Source of the DNA: Lachnospiraceae bacterium
Lineage (GTDB): Bacteria; Bacillota; Clostridia; Lachnospirales; Lachnospiraceae
Length of the DNA: 64,000 nt
Assembly (NCBI GenBank): GCA_009780115.1
Contig: WRAQ01000008.1
Location: 1 to 64,000 of the forward strand
Direction of reading: 5' to 3'
The position numbers were made by a program, and so were the translations under genes. The stretch's first letter is position 1. Every line of letters starts with the position of its first letter. Under the pieces are notes generated by a model. The model did no database searches, was not told the origin of the DNA, and worked only from the letters and a program-made list of their open reading frames with translations. This document shows, one piece after another, positions 17,885 to 26,462 of the stretch.

Positions 17885-20323
17885 ATGAAAATTAAAATAA
17901 TACCAATTTTAATAATAATTTTCGCCCTTACCGCGCTTGCAGGCTGCGGCCGCCGGGGTGAAGAAATAGCATCAAAGGATTATATTTACCGGGTTGAGGA
18001 ATTGCCGGCATCACGGGAATTTCGTGATAGCAGTGCCGCCTTGGCGGTTGCCGGGGATAATGCTTTTTTGTATGGCGTAGTATGGGATGAGTTTTATGTA
18101 AATTCCGAGCTTCTTGTTGTCCGTCTGAATGAAGACGGAGATGTTGCGGAGCGGATCAGTTTTATAAACCCGCCGGGCTCTTTTTATGGAAGTGTCGCCG
18201 GGACAAGTGACGGGCGGTTATTTGCCGTCAGAACGGAATATCCGGTTTATGATGACAATTTCGGCGGCGGTGATTATGAGATAATGCCTTTAGATATTGT
18301 TGGGGACGACCATTTATATATTGATGATCTTGATGGTGGTGAAATAAATGATGAAAATGGGGCAGAAGATGACGAATTATCATCAGAAGCATCTATTAAT
18401 TCAAGAAGTACCGTAGCGGCAATTGAGGACAGGCCGGGCGGCAGTTTTGCTGTCCAGACAGAGCAATATCTGTTGATTGAGTTAGGCATGGATGGCAATG
18501 AAAAGCTAATCGCTGTACTTAATGAAAACCCGGATTTGAATACAATGGAGTATTTTTATGTCGGTCAAATTTTCGGCTTACCCGGAAACAAAATAGTAGT
18601 TTCGGCAATGGATAAATATGCTTTATATGATTCGAGTGGTTATTATCATGGCTTAATAAACCTTGATGTAGGTGACAATGTCTGGAATGTTAATTTCCTT
18701 GCCCTTCGTGATGGCCGAACGATAATACATTTTTTTGGCGAACAGGCATTGAAATTTTATGAAGTTGATTTAACTTCCGGGAAGTTGGGTAATGAATATA
18801 CGCTTGAAGGCAGTGTATATAATTATTCAATCCATGCCGGTGCCGGTTATGACCTATATCTTGCGGATCAAAATAATGTATTTGGCTATGACCTTGGCGG
18901 TGAGCCGGTTAAATTAATGAACTATGTTGATTCCGATTTGAATATCTTTTTTATCAATAGCATCTTTGCGCTTGAACCCGGGCGGTTTTGGGGTTTAACT
19001 TATGATTCAAGTGAAAACCGCAATTATTTTGCCCAATTTACGAAAGTCCCGCCGGAAGATGTAGTCGATAAAATTAGCATTGTCCTGGCTGGGAGTTATA
19101 TTGATTGGGATATCAGGAACCGGGTTATCAGTTTTAATAAGGCAAGTGATAAATACCGTATTTCATTAATGGATTATGGCAACATGTACAATAGCAATGA
19201 TGATTGGACTGCCGGTGTGACCCGGTTAAATACGGATATTGCCTCCGGGCGGATACCGGATATTTTGTCAGTAACTAATGACTTGCCGTTTGAGAGTTAT
19301 ATGGCGAAAGGTTTATTTGCGGATTTGCTGCCGTTTATCGCCAATGATAATGAACTTGATGTGAATGATTTGATGCCCAATGTTGTAACCGCTTATTCAA
19401 TGAATAACAAGATGTACCGGCTGGTACCGCAGTTTACTGTCGGCACGGTATTTGCCAAAACCTCGTTGGTCGGCAGCGAACCGGGCTGGACGATTAGAGA
19501 TGCCCAGGCTTTGCAAGCCCGGATGCCTGGTGCGGAATTATTTGATATGATGACCACAAGGTCAACGTTAATGTATTATGCAATGATTTTTGGCGGTGAT
19601 CAATTCATTGACTGGGAAAAGGGGGTTTGCCGTTTTAATGATGATGGTTTTATCCGCCTTTTGGAGTTTATGAAAGATTTCCCGGAAGAAATTGATTATT
19701 CGGCGTATGACCGGATGGATATCTGGAGCAATTGGGAAAGCCGGTTCCGGACTGACAATACGCTCTTGATGCTGACAATGTTAAATACCATCCGTGATTA
19801 TAATAATATTAGTAAAGGGCAGTTTGGCGTAGATATTACCGCAATCGGTTTTCCGGCGGAAAGCGGAAACGGGGCGGCAGTAATGAATTATCAGTCATTT
19901 GCTTTGTCGGCTAAATCGAAAAATAGCGATGGTGCCTGGGAGTTTTTGCGTACTTATTTGGCTGATGACTTCCAACAGAACCAAACTTATATGCTGCCAA
20001 TCAGCCGTAAAGCCTTTGATATTAAGGCTAAAGAGGCAATGGAAAGGCCATATTACCGGGATGAAAACGGAAATAAAGTAGAATTTGATGATATTTATTA
20101 CCTTGAAGGCCAGGAAATTATCCTTTCGCCGATGACACAAGCCGAGATTGATAAGTTAATTGCTTATATCCTTTCGGTAGATAAGGCCGGGGAGTACAAT
20201 GAGGCTTTAGTAAATATCATCAATGAAGAAGCAGGTTCATTTTTCTCCGGCCAGAAAAATGTCCAGGAAGTAGTTGAGATTATTCAGAGCCGGGCGCAAA
20301 TTTATGTCAATGAAAACAAATAA
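17885..20323 (+). CDS. Large extracellular binding lipoprotein, third paralogue
   Basis: The start was placed at ATG 17885 because the AGAGAGG site lies 7 bases upstream; a GTG at 17879 is too close to that site. The 812-residue product has the lipobox LAGC (C20). It carries the same two-part layout as the lipoproteins at 8670 and 10943, plus an Asp/Glu-rich insertion of about 40 residues near residue 140 (DDLDGGEINDENGAEDDE). The tail EEAGSFFSGQKNVQEVVEII is the shared paralogue signature. It ends inside the next gene (20-base overlap with tcdA), which is odd for unrelated functions and may give read-through transcription. Confidence 0.8.
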   Translation: MKIKIIPILIIIFALTALAGCGRRGEEIASKDYIYRVEELPASREFRDSSAALAVAGDNAFLYGVVWDEFYVNSELLVVRLNEDGDVAERISFINPPGSFYGSVAGTSDGRLFAVRTEYPVYDDNFGGGDYEIMPLDIVGDDHLYIDDLDGGEINDENGAEDDELSSEASINSRSTVAAIEDRPGGSFAVQTEQYLLIELGMDGNEKLIAVLNENPDLNTMEYFYVGQIFGLPGNKIVVSAMDKYALYDSSGYYHGLINLDVGDNVWNVNFLALRDGRTIIHFFGEQALKFYEVDLTSGKLGNEYTLEGSVYNYSIHAGAGYDLYLADQNNVFGYDLGGEPVKLMNYVDSDLNIFFINSIFALEPGRFWGLTYDSSENRNYFAQFTKVPPEDVVDKISIVLAGSYIDWDIRNRVISFNKASDKYRISLMDYGNMYNSNDDWTAGVTRLNTDIASGRIPDILSVTNDLPFESYMAKGLFADLLPFIANDNELDVNDLMPNVVTAYSMNNKMYRLVPQFTVGTVFAKTSLVGSEPGWTIRDAQALQARMPGAELFDMMTTRSTLMYYAMIFGGDQFIDWEKGVCRFNDDGFIRLLEFMKDFPEEIDYSAYDRMDIWSNWESRFRTDNTLLMLTMLNTIRDYNNISKGQFGVDITAIGFPAESGNGAAVMNYQSFALSAKSKNSDGAWEFLRTYLADDFQQNQTYMLPISRKAFDIKAKEAMERPYYRDENGNKVEFDDIYYLEGQEIILSPMTQAEIDKLIAYILSVDKAGEYNEALVNIINEEAGSFFSGQKNVQEVVEIIQSRAQIYVNENK

Positions 20324-21041
20324 TAAAGTAGTGCAAGGCTGGGACGAACGCACGGTAAAGCTGATTGGGCCGGGGGCAAATGAAAAACTCAAAAACTCAC
20401 ATGTAGTTGTTTTTGGTATTGGCGGGGTAGGCGGTTTTGCAGTTGAAGCCTTGTGCCGGGCCGGAGTTTCCAAACTTACAATTGTTGATGGTGATATAAT
20501 CACGGCAACGAATTTGAACCGCCAGATAATCGCAACCGTTAATTCGCTGGGGCGGTCAAAAGTAGAAGTTATGAAGGAGCGGATTCTTTCGATTAATCCT
20601 GAAGCAGTGGTGTATCTGCACCACTGCTTTGTGTTACCCGGGGCAGCGATGGGGCAGTTTGATTTTGCGGAATTTGACTATGTCATTGATGCTGTTGATA
20701 CAGTGACACTTAAAATAGAGCTTGCCGTTTCCGCCGCTGCTGCATCAACGCCAATTATTAGCTCGATGGGGACCGGCAACAAACTGGACCCAAGCCGGCT
20801 TGAGGTTGCGGATATTTATCAAACAAGTGTCTGCCCGCTGGCAAAAGTAATGCGAAAGGAGCTTCGCAAGCGGGGGATAAAAGAGCTGGAAGTGGTTTAT
20901 TCGCAGGAAGAGCCGCGGAAACCTTTAGATGCAACTTCGGACGAAGCCCGCACCCCCGGAAGCATATCTTTTGTGCCGTCAGCGGCGGGTTTGTTGTTAG
21001 CGGCGACAGTGGTGCGGCGATTGATGACTTTACATGAGTGA
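20304..21041 (+). CDS. tcdA: tRNA threonylcarbamoyladenosine dehydratase TcdA
   Basis: This is a ThiF/E1-like ATP-dependent enzyme that cyclises t6A37 of tRNAs to ct6A. It shows the adenylation loop VVVFGIGGVGGFAVEALCRAG, then LTIVDGDIITATNLNRQI and the DYVIDAVDTVTLK strand, and a SSMGTGNKLDPSRLEVADI segment typical of the TcdA/CsdL group. The start is uncertain among ATG 20304, ATG 20310 and GTG 20331, all inside the end of the upstream lipoprotein gene. The downstream gene begins 8 bases before this stop. Confidence 0.9.
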   Translation: MSMKTNNKVVQGWDERTVKLIGPGANEKLKNSHVVVFGIGGVGGFAVEALCRAGVSKLTIVDGDIITATNLNRQIIATVNSLGRSKVEVMKERILSINPEAVVYLHHCFVLPGAAMGQFDFAEFDYVIDAVDTVTLKIELAVSAAAASTPIISSMGTGNKLDPSRLEVADIYQTSVCPLAKVMRKELRKRGIKELEVVYSQEEPRKPLDATSDEARTPGSISFVPSAAGLLLAATVVRRLMTLHE

Positions 21042-21411
21042 GCAAGAAATGACAAAACGAAAACTAATCGAATACTGCCTGACACTCCCTTCCGCTTACG
21101 AGGACTACCCATTTGACGGTGGGGAAGCCCACTCTGATGACGGCACATGGACAATGATGCGCCACAAAGTAAATAGAAAAGGATTTGCACACATTTACAA
21201 GCGGGACGGAAAACTGCGCATCAATCTTAAATGCGACCCATTTGAAGCAGATTTTCTCCGTCAAGTGTTCAAGGACGTTACCCCCGGCTGGCATATGAAC
21301 AAAACGCACTGGAATACCATCACGCCCGGCGGCGATGTGCCGGAGAACGAATTGAAACGGATGATTGAGCAAAGCTATGACTTGATAAAACCGAAAGTGA
21401 GGAAAAAGTGA
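21034..21411 (+). CDS. MmcQ/YjbR family protein
   Basis: This 125-residue protein of the MmcQ/YjbR fold, a small domain related to DNA-binding CyaY-like structures, has no settled biochemical role. It shows a characteristic YPFDGGEAHSDDGTWTMMRHKVNRKGFAHIYKRDG core, followed by INLKCDPFEADFLRQ and the GWHMNKTHWNTI motif. It overlaps tcdA by 8 bases and so is translationally coupled to it. Confidence 0.88.
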   Translation: MSEQEMTKRKLIEYCLTLPSAYEDYPFDGGEAHSDDGTWTMMRHKVNRKGFAHIYKRDGKLRINLKCDPFEADFLRQVFKDVTPGWHMNKTHWNTITPGGDVPENELKRMIEQSYDLIKPKVRKK

Positions 21412-21440
21412 GATTGGGGTGCAGCGATTAAGAAATTATA

Positions 21441-22694
21441 TTAGTGTTTTACAATCGGCGCGGTATACTCATTGATATCCCTGTTATAGATATGTGCCGC
21501 TTGAATATCTTTCTTCAGCATCTTCATTCCAATCCCATCGAGCAGTTTTTCGGCATCAGCCAACTTTGACAAAAGCGGAATTGACGAGCATTTTTTTATT
21601 TTCTTTAAGAGTGCCCCGGCGTTTTCTTTAAACCCTAACATCCGCGCATAAAATACATAATCATTTTCCATAAACAAAGTGACATCGGTGTCATAAATGT
21701 CCAGGAGGATATGGTTAAGGCAGCGTGATATCCGCATGTAGGTTAGGTCTTTGGATTTTAAAGTGTGAATGAAATCTTCATATCCGTAAAAATGAAATAA
21801 GTTTTTACGGATTTTATCAGATAAATCACTGCTTACATCAAAAAAATGCGTATAACCGGAGTCGGAATTAAGGGTTAGTTTGTAGTAAAGTAATTCTGAA
21901 AAAGTATCAATATCGTAAAGTTTGGTTATTTTATTTTTTTCTTGATTTTCATAAAAAGGCAGTGTATTTTTGGGAACCGCTTTTGAAAGTTCCGGCAAGT
22001 TATCAGGCTTGTCCCCCGGTTTCACTCCAGTAAGCAGTTTCCTAATCGCTGTTGCTGAAGCTGTCTGTTCATCATGATATCCCAAACCATGCCGCTTGAT
22101 AGTAACCGGGACAATTTTACTATCAAAAAAATCAAGCGCTTTGAGATATTCGATACCGAGGATATTATTAGGCTCATTGATAATAGTAGGTAATTCAATA
22201 CTGCTATGAGCAGCATTAGCTGTGAATAGTAACAACGATTCAATAGACTGACTCCGGGCATTGGGAAAAGACAGCCCTTTTTTTAGATTGGCTTGTAATG
22301 CTTTTTGAAAAGCGGGGTTTTCGTCACTTAATTTTTTCGCGGATGACTTTAATATTCCGATATCACCGCATTCGCTGCCAAAGCAAAGAAAATCAACGAC
22401 TCCAAGTTTATCCAGGAGCCTGACGGCCCCCCGGCTAAAATATTCCGCGCTTCCGGTCGCATAATAAACCGGGAGTTCCACGACAAGGTCTATACCATTT
22501 AGAAGCGCCATCCGGGTGCGGACATATTTGTCAAGTAGTGCCGGTGCCCCCCGCTGGACAAAATTCCCACTCATGATGCAAATGCAAAAATCAGCTTGCG
22601 TAATCCGCTTTGCTTCGTCGATAAGGTATTTGTGGCCATGATGGAAAGGATTAAATTCGGCAATAATTCCAATTGTTTTCACGCTAGTTCCCAT
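21441..22694 (-). CDS. tmcAL: tRNA(Met) cytidine acetate ligase TmcAL
   Basis: TmcAL activates acetate with ATP and acetylates C34 of elongator tRNA(Met). The 417-residue length is usual. The N-terminal nucleotidyltransferase signature is IIAEFNPFHHGHKYL with the HxGH-type H18-H21, followed by ADFCICIMSGNFVQRGAPAL and VVELPVYYATGSAEYFSRGAVRLL. It is convergent with the MmcQ gene and divergent from pta; tmcAL next to acetate-metabolism genes is a common Firmicute order and fits its acetate requirement. Confidence 0.92.
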   Translation of the reverse strand: MGTSVKTIGIIAEFNPFHHGHKYLIDEAKRITQADFCICIMSGNFVQRGAPALLDKYVRTRMALLNGIDLVVELPVYYATGSAEYFSRGAVRLLDKLGVVDFLCFGSECGDIGILKSSAKKLSDENPAFQKALQANLKKGLSFPNARSQSIESLLLFTANAAHSSIELPTIINEPNNILGIEYLKALDFFDSKIVPVTIKRHGLGYHDEQTASATAIRKLLTGVKPGDKPDNLPELSKAVPKNTLPFYENQEKNKITKLYDIDTFSELLYYKLTLNSDSGYTHFFDVSSDLSDKIRKNLFHFYGYEDFIHTLKSKDLTYMRISRCLNHILLDIYDTDVTLFMENDYVFYARMLGFKENAGALLKKIKKCSSIPLLSKLADAEKLLDGIGMKMLKKDIQAAHIYNRDINEYTAPIVKH

Positions 22695-22772
22695 TAGCGC
22701 ACGTTTATGTGCGCCCTCAATTCAGGATTGTGAAATCTTGATTTCACGTTATATTTCTACCATATAATATAC

Positions 22773-22801
22773 TTGAAAGCAAGCATAATTTGTGGTACGA
22801 T
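22773..22801 (+). promoter_or_regulatory. SigA-type promoter of pta
   Basis: TTGAAA 22773-22778, a 17-base spacer and TACGAT 22796-22801 lie about 54 bases before the pta start. Two small perfect hairpins (GCGCAC/GTGCGC near 22696 and TGAAAT/ATTTCA near 22730) lie upstream in the divergent region. Confidence 0.5.
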
Positions 22802-22854
22802 AATGAATGTTATAGCTCAGTCTTGGCTTCGTTTTGTGCAAAAAGGAGATATCC

Positions 22855-23856
22855 ATGTCATACATCGAACTTATTAAAGAAAAAGCCCGCTCCGACCGGA
22901 AGAAAATTGTATTACCGGAAACAACCGACAAGCGGACATTAATTGCGGCGGCCAATATTGTTCATGAAGGCATTGCCAAGATTATTATGATTGGAAATAA
23001 AGAAAAAATCTTAGACGGCGCAACTTGGCTTGAACTTGACCTTGAACACGTTACGATTATTAATCCGGCAACGACCGAATTGTTAGATGAATATGTCGGT
23101 TTACTTTATGAAACCCGCAAAGAAAAGGGCATGACCAAAGAAAAGGCGCGTGAAATCCTTTTAAATGATTATCTTACTTTCGGGGTGGTGATGGTTAAAG
23201 CCGGACATGCCGACGGAATGGTTGCCGGTGCCTGTCATGCTACTGCCGATACGCTTCGTCCGGCCCTGCAAATCCTTAAAACCGCGCCGGGAACGAAATT
23301 AGTTTCAGGGTTTTTCCTGATGTGTTGCCCCGGAAGCCCTTACGGTGAAGACGGAACCTTTATTTTTGCCGACTGCGGCCTCAATCAGGACCCGACGGCG
23401 GAACAATTAGCCGCTATTGCCGAGACTTCGGCCCGCAGCTTTAAAAGCCTTGTTGGCACCAAGCCGATTATAGCAATGTTGTCTCATTCAACAAAAGGCA
23501 GTGCCAAACACCCCCTTGTGGACAAAATGGTTGAAGCAACCAGAATCGCTAAGGAACTTTATCCCCATCTGACTATTGACGGTGAATTACAATCAGATGC
23601 CGCTTTAGTCCCGATGGTGGCAAGGACGAAATCACCGGAAAGCGAAGTGGCCGGGAAAGCGAATGTCTTGATTTTTCCGAATCTTGATTGCGGTAATATC
23701 GCTTACAAATTAGTCCAGCGTTTAGGTAATGTCGAAGCTTACGGGCCAATGCTGCAAGGTATCTCTAAGCCGGTTAATGATTTATCGCGTGGTTGCTCAT
23801 GGGAAGATATCGTTGGTGTTGTTGCTTTGACAGCGGTGCAGGCGCAATTGCAGTAA
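22855..23856 (+). CDS. pta: Phosphate acetyltransferase
   Basis: Pta interconverts acetyl-CoA and acetyl phosphate, the step before acetate kinase in fermentative ATP formation. The start was set at the ATG after AAAAGGAGAT (an earlier in-frame start is not preceded by a site). The 333-residue length fits the short clostridial form without the DRTGG regulatory domain. Key motifs are KIVLPETTDKRTL, VKAGHADGMVAGACHATADTLRPALQ and FPNLDCGNIAYKLVQRL. The acetate kinase gene that usually follows is absent here; accessory genes follow instead. Confidence 0.95.
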   Translation: MSYIELIKEKARSDRKKIVLPETTDKRTLIAAANIVHEGIAKIIMIGNKEKILDGATWLELDLEHVTIINPATTELLDEYVGLLYETRKEKGMTKEKAREILLNDYLTFGVVMVKAGHADGMVAGACHATADTLRPALQILKTAPGTKLVSGFFLMCCPGSPYGEDGTFIFADCGLNQDPTAEQLAAIAETSARSFKSLVGTKPIIAMLSHSTKGSAKHPLVDKMVEATRIAKELYPHLTIDGELQSDAALVPMVARTKSPESEVAGKANVLIFPNLDCGNIAYKLVQRLGNVEAYGPMLQGISKPVNDLSRGCSWEDIVGVVALTAVQAQLQ

Positions 23857-23911
23857 ATCCCTATCTTGAGAATGTTATTTACGATAAATAAAATTTGAAA
23901 TGAATATTGAG

Positions 23912-23957
23912 ATAACATATTGTAGTTAGAAAAACTTTCCAACTGCGATATGTTATT
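23912..23957 (+). terminator. Hairpin after pta, related to the palindrome at 41.8 kb
   Basis: The left arm AACATATTGTAGTTAG and right arm CTTTCCAACTGCGATATGTT pair with a few wobble or mismatch positions. A short T-run follows. The right arm shares CCAACTGCGATATGT with the 56-bp palindrome at 41806-41861, so both derive from one repeat family or are copies of a mobile hairpin. Confidence 0.5.
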
Positions 23958-24058
23958 TTAATATAAAGTATGATAAGGTATTATATTTGATAGATAATTT
24001 TATATACACCGCCTGTAACCTATAAAATCTTATTACAATATTCAGAAAGGATATACTT

Positions 24059-24559
24059 ATGAAAAAAAGTATTATTATAATTATCACAATTGCAATTATA
24101 ATTGCAGCATCAATAACTATTTTTATCTTAACGGCACCAAATACGAGGCCATTATATGGAAAATTTACATATATCAATGAAGATGGCAGCACTGCAGTAA
24201 TTACATTGACAGAAAGTACTTTTCGTATTGAAAATCTTGATAGTGAAGAATACAAAAACCTAGAAAAAGGGGCAGCATTTACAATGACATATGACTTTCT
24301 ACTTGAAAATGGTTTATCATTGGAATTAGGTGATGAGTTCGGAGAGGTACAGCAAGGATTTATGGAAAATATGAACTTTGCTAGTTTATATGAAAATAAA
24401 GAAGTGCCTATTTCAGAAATAATATATGATGAAGTAAATAATGCATACGATTATTCAATCAGAAATCCGCTTGACGGGTCGCCGGATATTTGGCTATGGG
24501 TTGATATTAATAGAAAAGAAATGTACATTGGAAGTAAGGTATTTGCATTTTCTCGATAG
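24059..24559 (+). CDS. Membrane-anchored small exported protein, unknown
   Basis: This 166-residue protein has an N-terminal hydrophobic anchor of about 25 residues, mostly Ile (MKKSIIIIITIAIIIAASI). The exported domain is beta-rich and acidic (LYGKFTYINEDGSTAVITL, then SPDIWLWVDINRKEMYIGS). There is no cysteine lipobox, so it is membrane-tethered rather than lipidated. The ribosome binding site is AGAAAGGAT. It is AT-rich and is the first gene of the insertion between pta and rpmF. No family recognised. Confidence 0.55.
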   Translation: MKKSIIIIITIAIIIAASITIFILTAPNTRPLYGKFTYINEDGSTAVITLTESTFRIENLDSEEYKNLEKGAAFTMTYDFLLENGLSLELGDEFGEVQQGFMENMNFASLYENKEVPISEIIYDEVNNAYDYSIRNPLDGSPDIWLWVDINRKEMYIGSKVFAFSR

Positions 24560-24776
24560 TAGGTGAAAGCAATACAATAACGTCATTTGTAAAGGGCGTA
24601 AATAACGCATTACCAAAAAAGTTCATTCAAAGTCATTATAAATACATATTTGAAATCTTGAATTTAACATACATGGAACAATACTTGTCGAACAAAGTGT
24701 TCAAATAATTTTCGCAAAGATTAGAAATCGAAAGGGGTTGAAGATAGAATAGCAAGCGCATATCGAATGTTCGTTC

Positions 24777-24805
24777 TTGAATGCAATTCGATTTCATGTT
24801 ATAAT
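24777..24805 (+). promoter_or_regulatory. SigA-type promoter of the nitroreductase gene
   Basis: TTGAAT 24777-24782, a 17-base spacer and a perfect TATAAT at 24800-24805 lie 32 bases before the start at 24838. The preceding 170 bases hold no gene that I can see. Confidence 0.6.
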
Positions 24806-24837
24806 ATGTCTACGAATTTTTCTTTGCTGAGGTTGGT

Positions 24838-25401
24838 ATGGAGTTTGATGATGTTATTAAAAATAGATATTCTGTGAGAAAGTTTACCGATAAAAAGGTA
24901 TCGCAAGTGTTGATTGACGAAATACTCGAAACTGGCAGACTTGCACCATCAGGCAATAATAATCAGCCAACCATTGTTTATATTTTAGATGAGGAACAAA
25001 TTAAAAAGCTAAAAGAAAGCTCTAAAACAAAAGAAACAAGAATTAGCCCTGCCGCTTTCAAGTCAAAACAGGCATTTCTTATTTGCTATGACAAAACCAA
25101 GGAAGTCAAAAGACCTACGGATAAATTTGCTTTTGGCATAACTGATTCGAGCATTGTGGCAACATACATGATGCTAAAAATCACCGAATTGGGCTTGGGG
25201 TCTGTTTGGGTTGGATACTTTAACCCAACATCAATAAAAGAAACTCTAGGAATTTCGGATAACCATGAAGTGTCGGCTATACTTCCGTTCGGACACATAC
25301 ACAAAAGCAGTAAGCCAGACCCAACCGCAGAGAGAAAGCCCATTGAAGATTTTAAGATGGAGTGGATTAACAAGTACGACAGGCAATCCTCGACCATCTA
25401 A
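24838..25401 (+). CDS. Nitroreductase family FMN oxidoreductase
   Basis: This 187-residue protein of the nitroreductase fold uses FMN and NAD(P)H to reduce nitro groups, quinones or flavins. The FMN-binding N-terminus is visible as IKNRYSVRKFTDKKV followed by RLAPSGNNNQP, with the later ELGLGSVWVGYF segment. The C-terminus (about 8 residues, ending RQSSTI) looks altered because the sequence runs directly into the remains of another gene. This suggests a deletion joined the two. Likely functional, substrate unknown. Confidence 0.85.
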   Translation: MEFDDVIKNRYSVRKFTDKKVSQVLIDEILETGRLAPSGNNNQPTIVYILDEEQIKKLKESSKTKETRISPAAFKSKQAFLICYDKTKEVKRPTDKFAFGITDSSIVATYMMLKITELGLGSVWVGYFNPTSIKETLGISDNHEVSAILPFGHIHKSSKPDPTAERKPIEDFKMEWINKYDRQSSTI

Positions 25402-25752
25402 TCGCATGGTAAGTGCATATTATGAGGACGGCGTATTTTATGTATCTACAGATGCAAAGAAAAGCAAAATGCCCGAAATCGCAAAGAACAATGAGGTTGC
25501 TATTTGTGGGTTAGATTGGTTTGTAGCAAATGGTACGGTAGAAAATCTCGGTTGGGTCAAAGACGAAAAAAACGCAGAAATTAGAGCGAAAATGAAAAAA
25601 GTCTTTGTGTGGTTTGATGACCACGGTGACGAAGATAACCCTAATTCCATTGTCTATGTATCACTCCTGCAAATGGTGTTATAATTGATAACGAACAGAA
25701 ATATGGTGTGTGGCGATATGATGTTGATTTTGCAAATAAAACGGCTAAGTAA
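25379..25752 (+). pseudogene. Remnant of a pyridoxamine 5'-phosphate oxidase-like FMN protein
   Basis: The frame starting in the nitroreductase tail reads TGNPRPSNRMVSAYYEDG and then FYVSTDAKKSKMPEIAKN, the middle of an FMN-binding split-barrel protein. It lacks the first 20 or so residues and any start codon with a ribosome binding site at the right place. Near 25655 the frame breaks: the open frame ends at 25684 as nonsense, while another frame continues NGVIIDNEQKYGVWRYDVDF to a stop at 25752. Both truncation and frameshift mark it as decayed. Confidence 0.65.
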
Positions 25753-25769
25753 ATTAAAGGCGTGGTTTC

Positions 25770-26456
25770 ATGCATAAACAAAATCCCAATATATATGATG
25801 GCCTGTCGAGCGAATCAACGCTCGGTGATATGGCACGGCGTTTACAAAATCTTTTGCCGATAGAGATTCCTGTAAACTACCCGATTAAACCTATATTTAC
25901 AAACATCGAAATCGAAGAAAATATACGAAACGGCATGATTGCACTGTTAGATTTTATGCGGTTATTTTACTGCTTACTTGCGGAGAGTAGTGAACAATAC
26001 GATAAACCAAAACCACAAAGCAGGTTGGGCAAAACACCGAGTATTGCAGTAGATTTTCCATTCATTTACTATACCAGAAGCGTTTTGCTCAACATTGGCT
26101 ACCACAGCAAATTGAACGAAAACGTGCTGTCGTTTAGCGGAATAAAAACGCTTAATCTCATTATCTGTTGTGAGGGCATGGAGGCAACAACGAAAATCTC
26201 CATGCCCAAGCTAATTGACTCTATAAGTTTCTTGAATGATTGTGGTATGTATTTTGAAGGCATTGATTTTGATGCGCATAATCACCACATGGCAGATGAT
26301 AGGTTTATCGAAGTCACATATCCCGACAATCCAGATGTACTTGTAGGGTTGAAAATCATGGCGATTGCTCAACGAGATTTGCAATGGAAAACCAAAGATG
26401 AAGTTTTCTTACGTTGCGATTATCGTGCCTTAGCGAGTGATTTAAGAAGGAGATAA
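25770..26456 (+). CDS. Unknown protein, short tandem paralogue
   Basis: This 228-residue soluble protein is of unknown function. It is homologous along most of its length to the next gene: IPVNYPIKPIFTNIEIEENI against MHIPDGYAIKPILEG, and YPDNPDVLVGLKIMAIAQRD against YPDNPVLLVGLKALAIVDIE, ending at RCDYRAL. It lacks the last 120 or so residues of that paralogue. No catalytic motif is recognised. The genes are spaced by 6 bases and share an operon. Confidence 0.55.
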   Translation: MHKQNPNIYDGLSSESTLGDMARRLQNLLPIEIPVNYPIKPIFTNIEIEENIRNGMIALLDFMRLFYCLLAESSEQYDKPKPQSRLGKTPSIAVDFPFIYYTRSVLLNIGYHSKLNENVLSFSGIKTLNLIICCEGMEATTKISMPKLIDSISFLNDCGMYFEGIDFDAHNHHMADDRFIEVTYPDNPDVLVGLKIMAIAQRDLQWKTKDEVFLRCDYRALASDLRRR

Positions 26457-26462
26457 GACAAA

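Noticed and set aside
24688..24705. LexA-like box CGAAC-GTTC upstream of the nitroreductase
   Set aside because: The half-sites are separated by five rather than four bases and lie about 70 bases before the -35 box.
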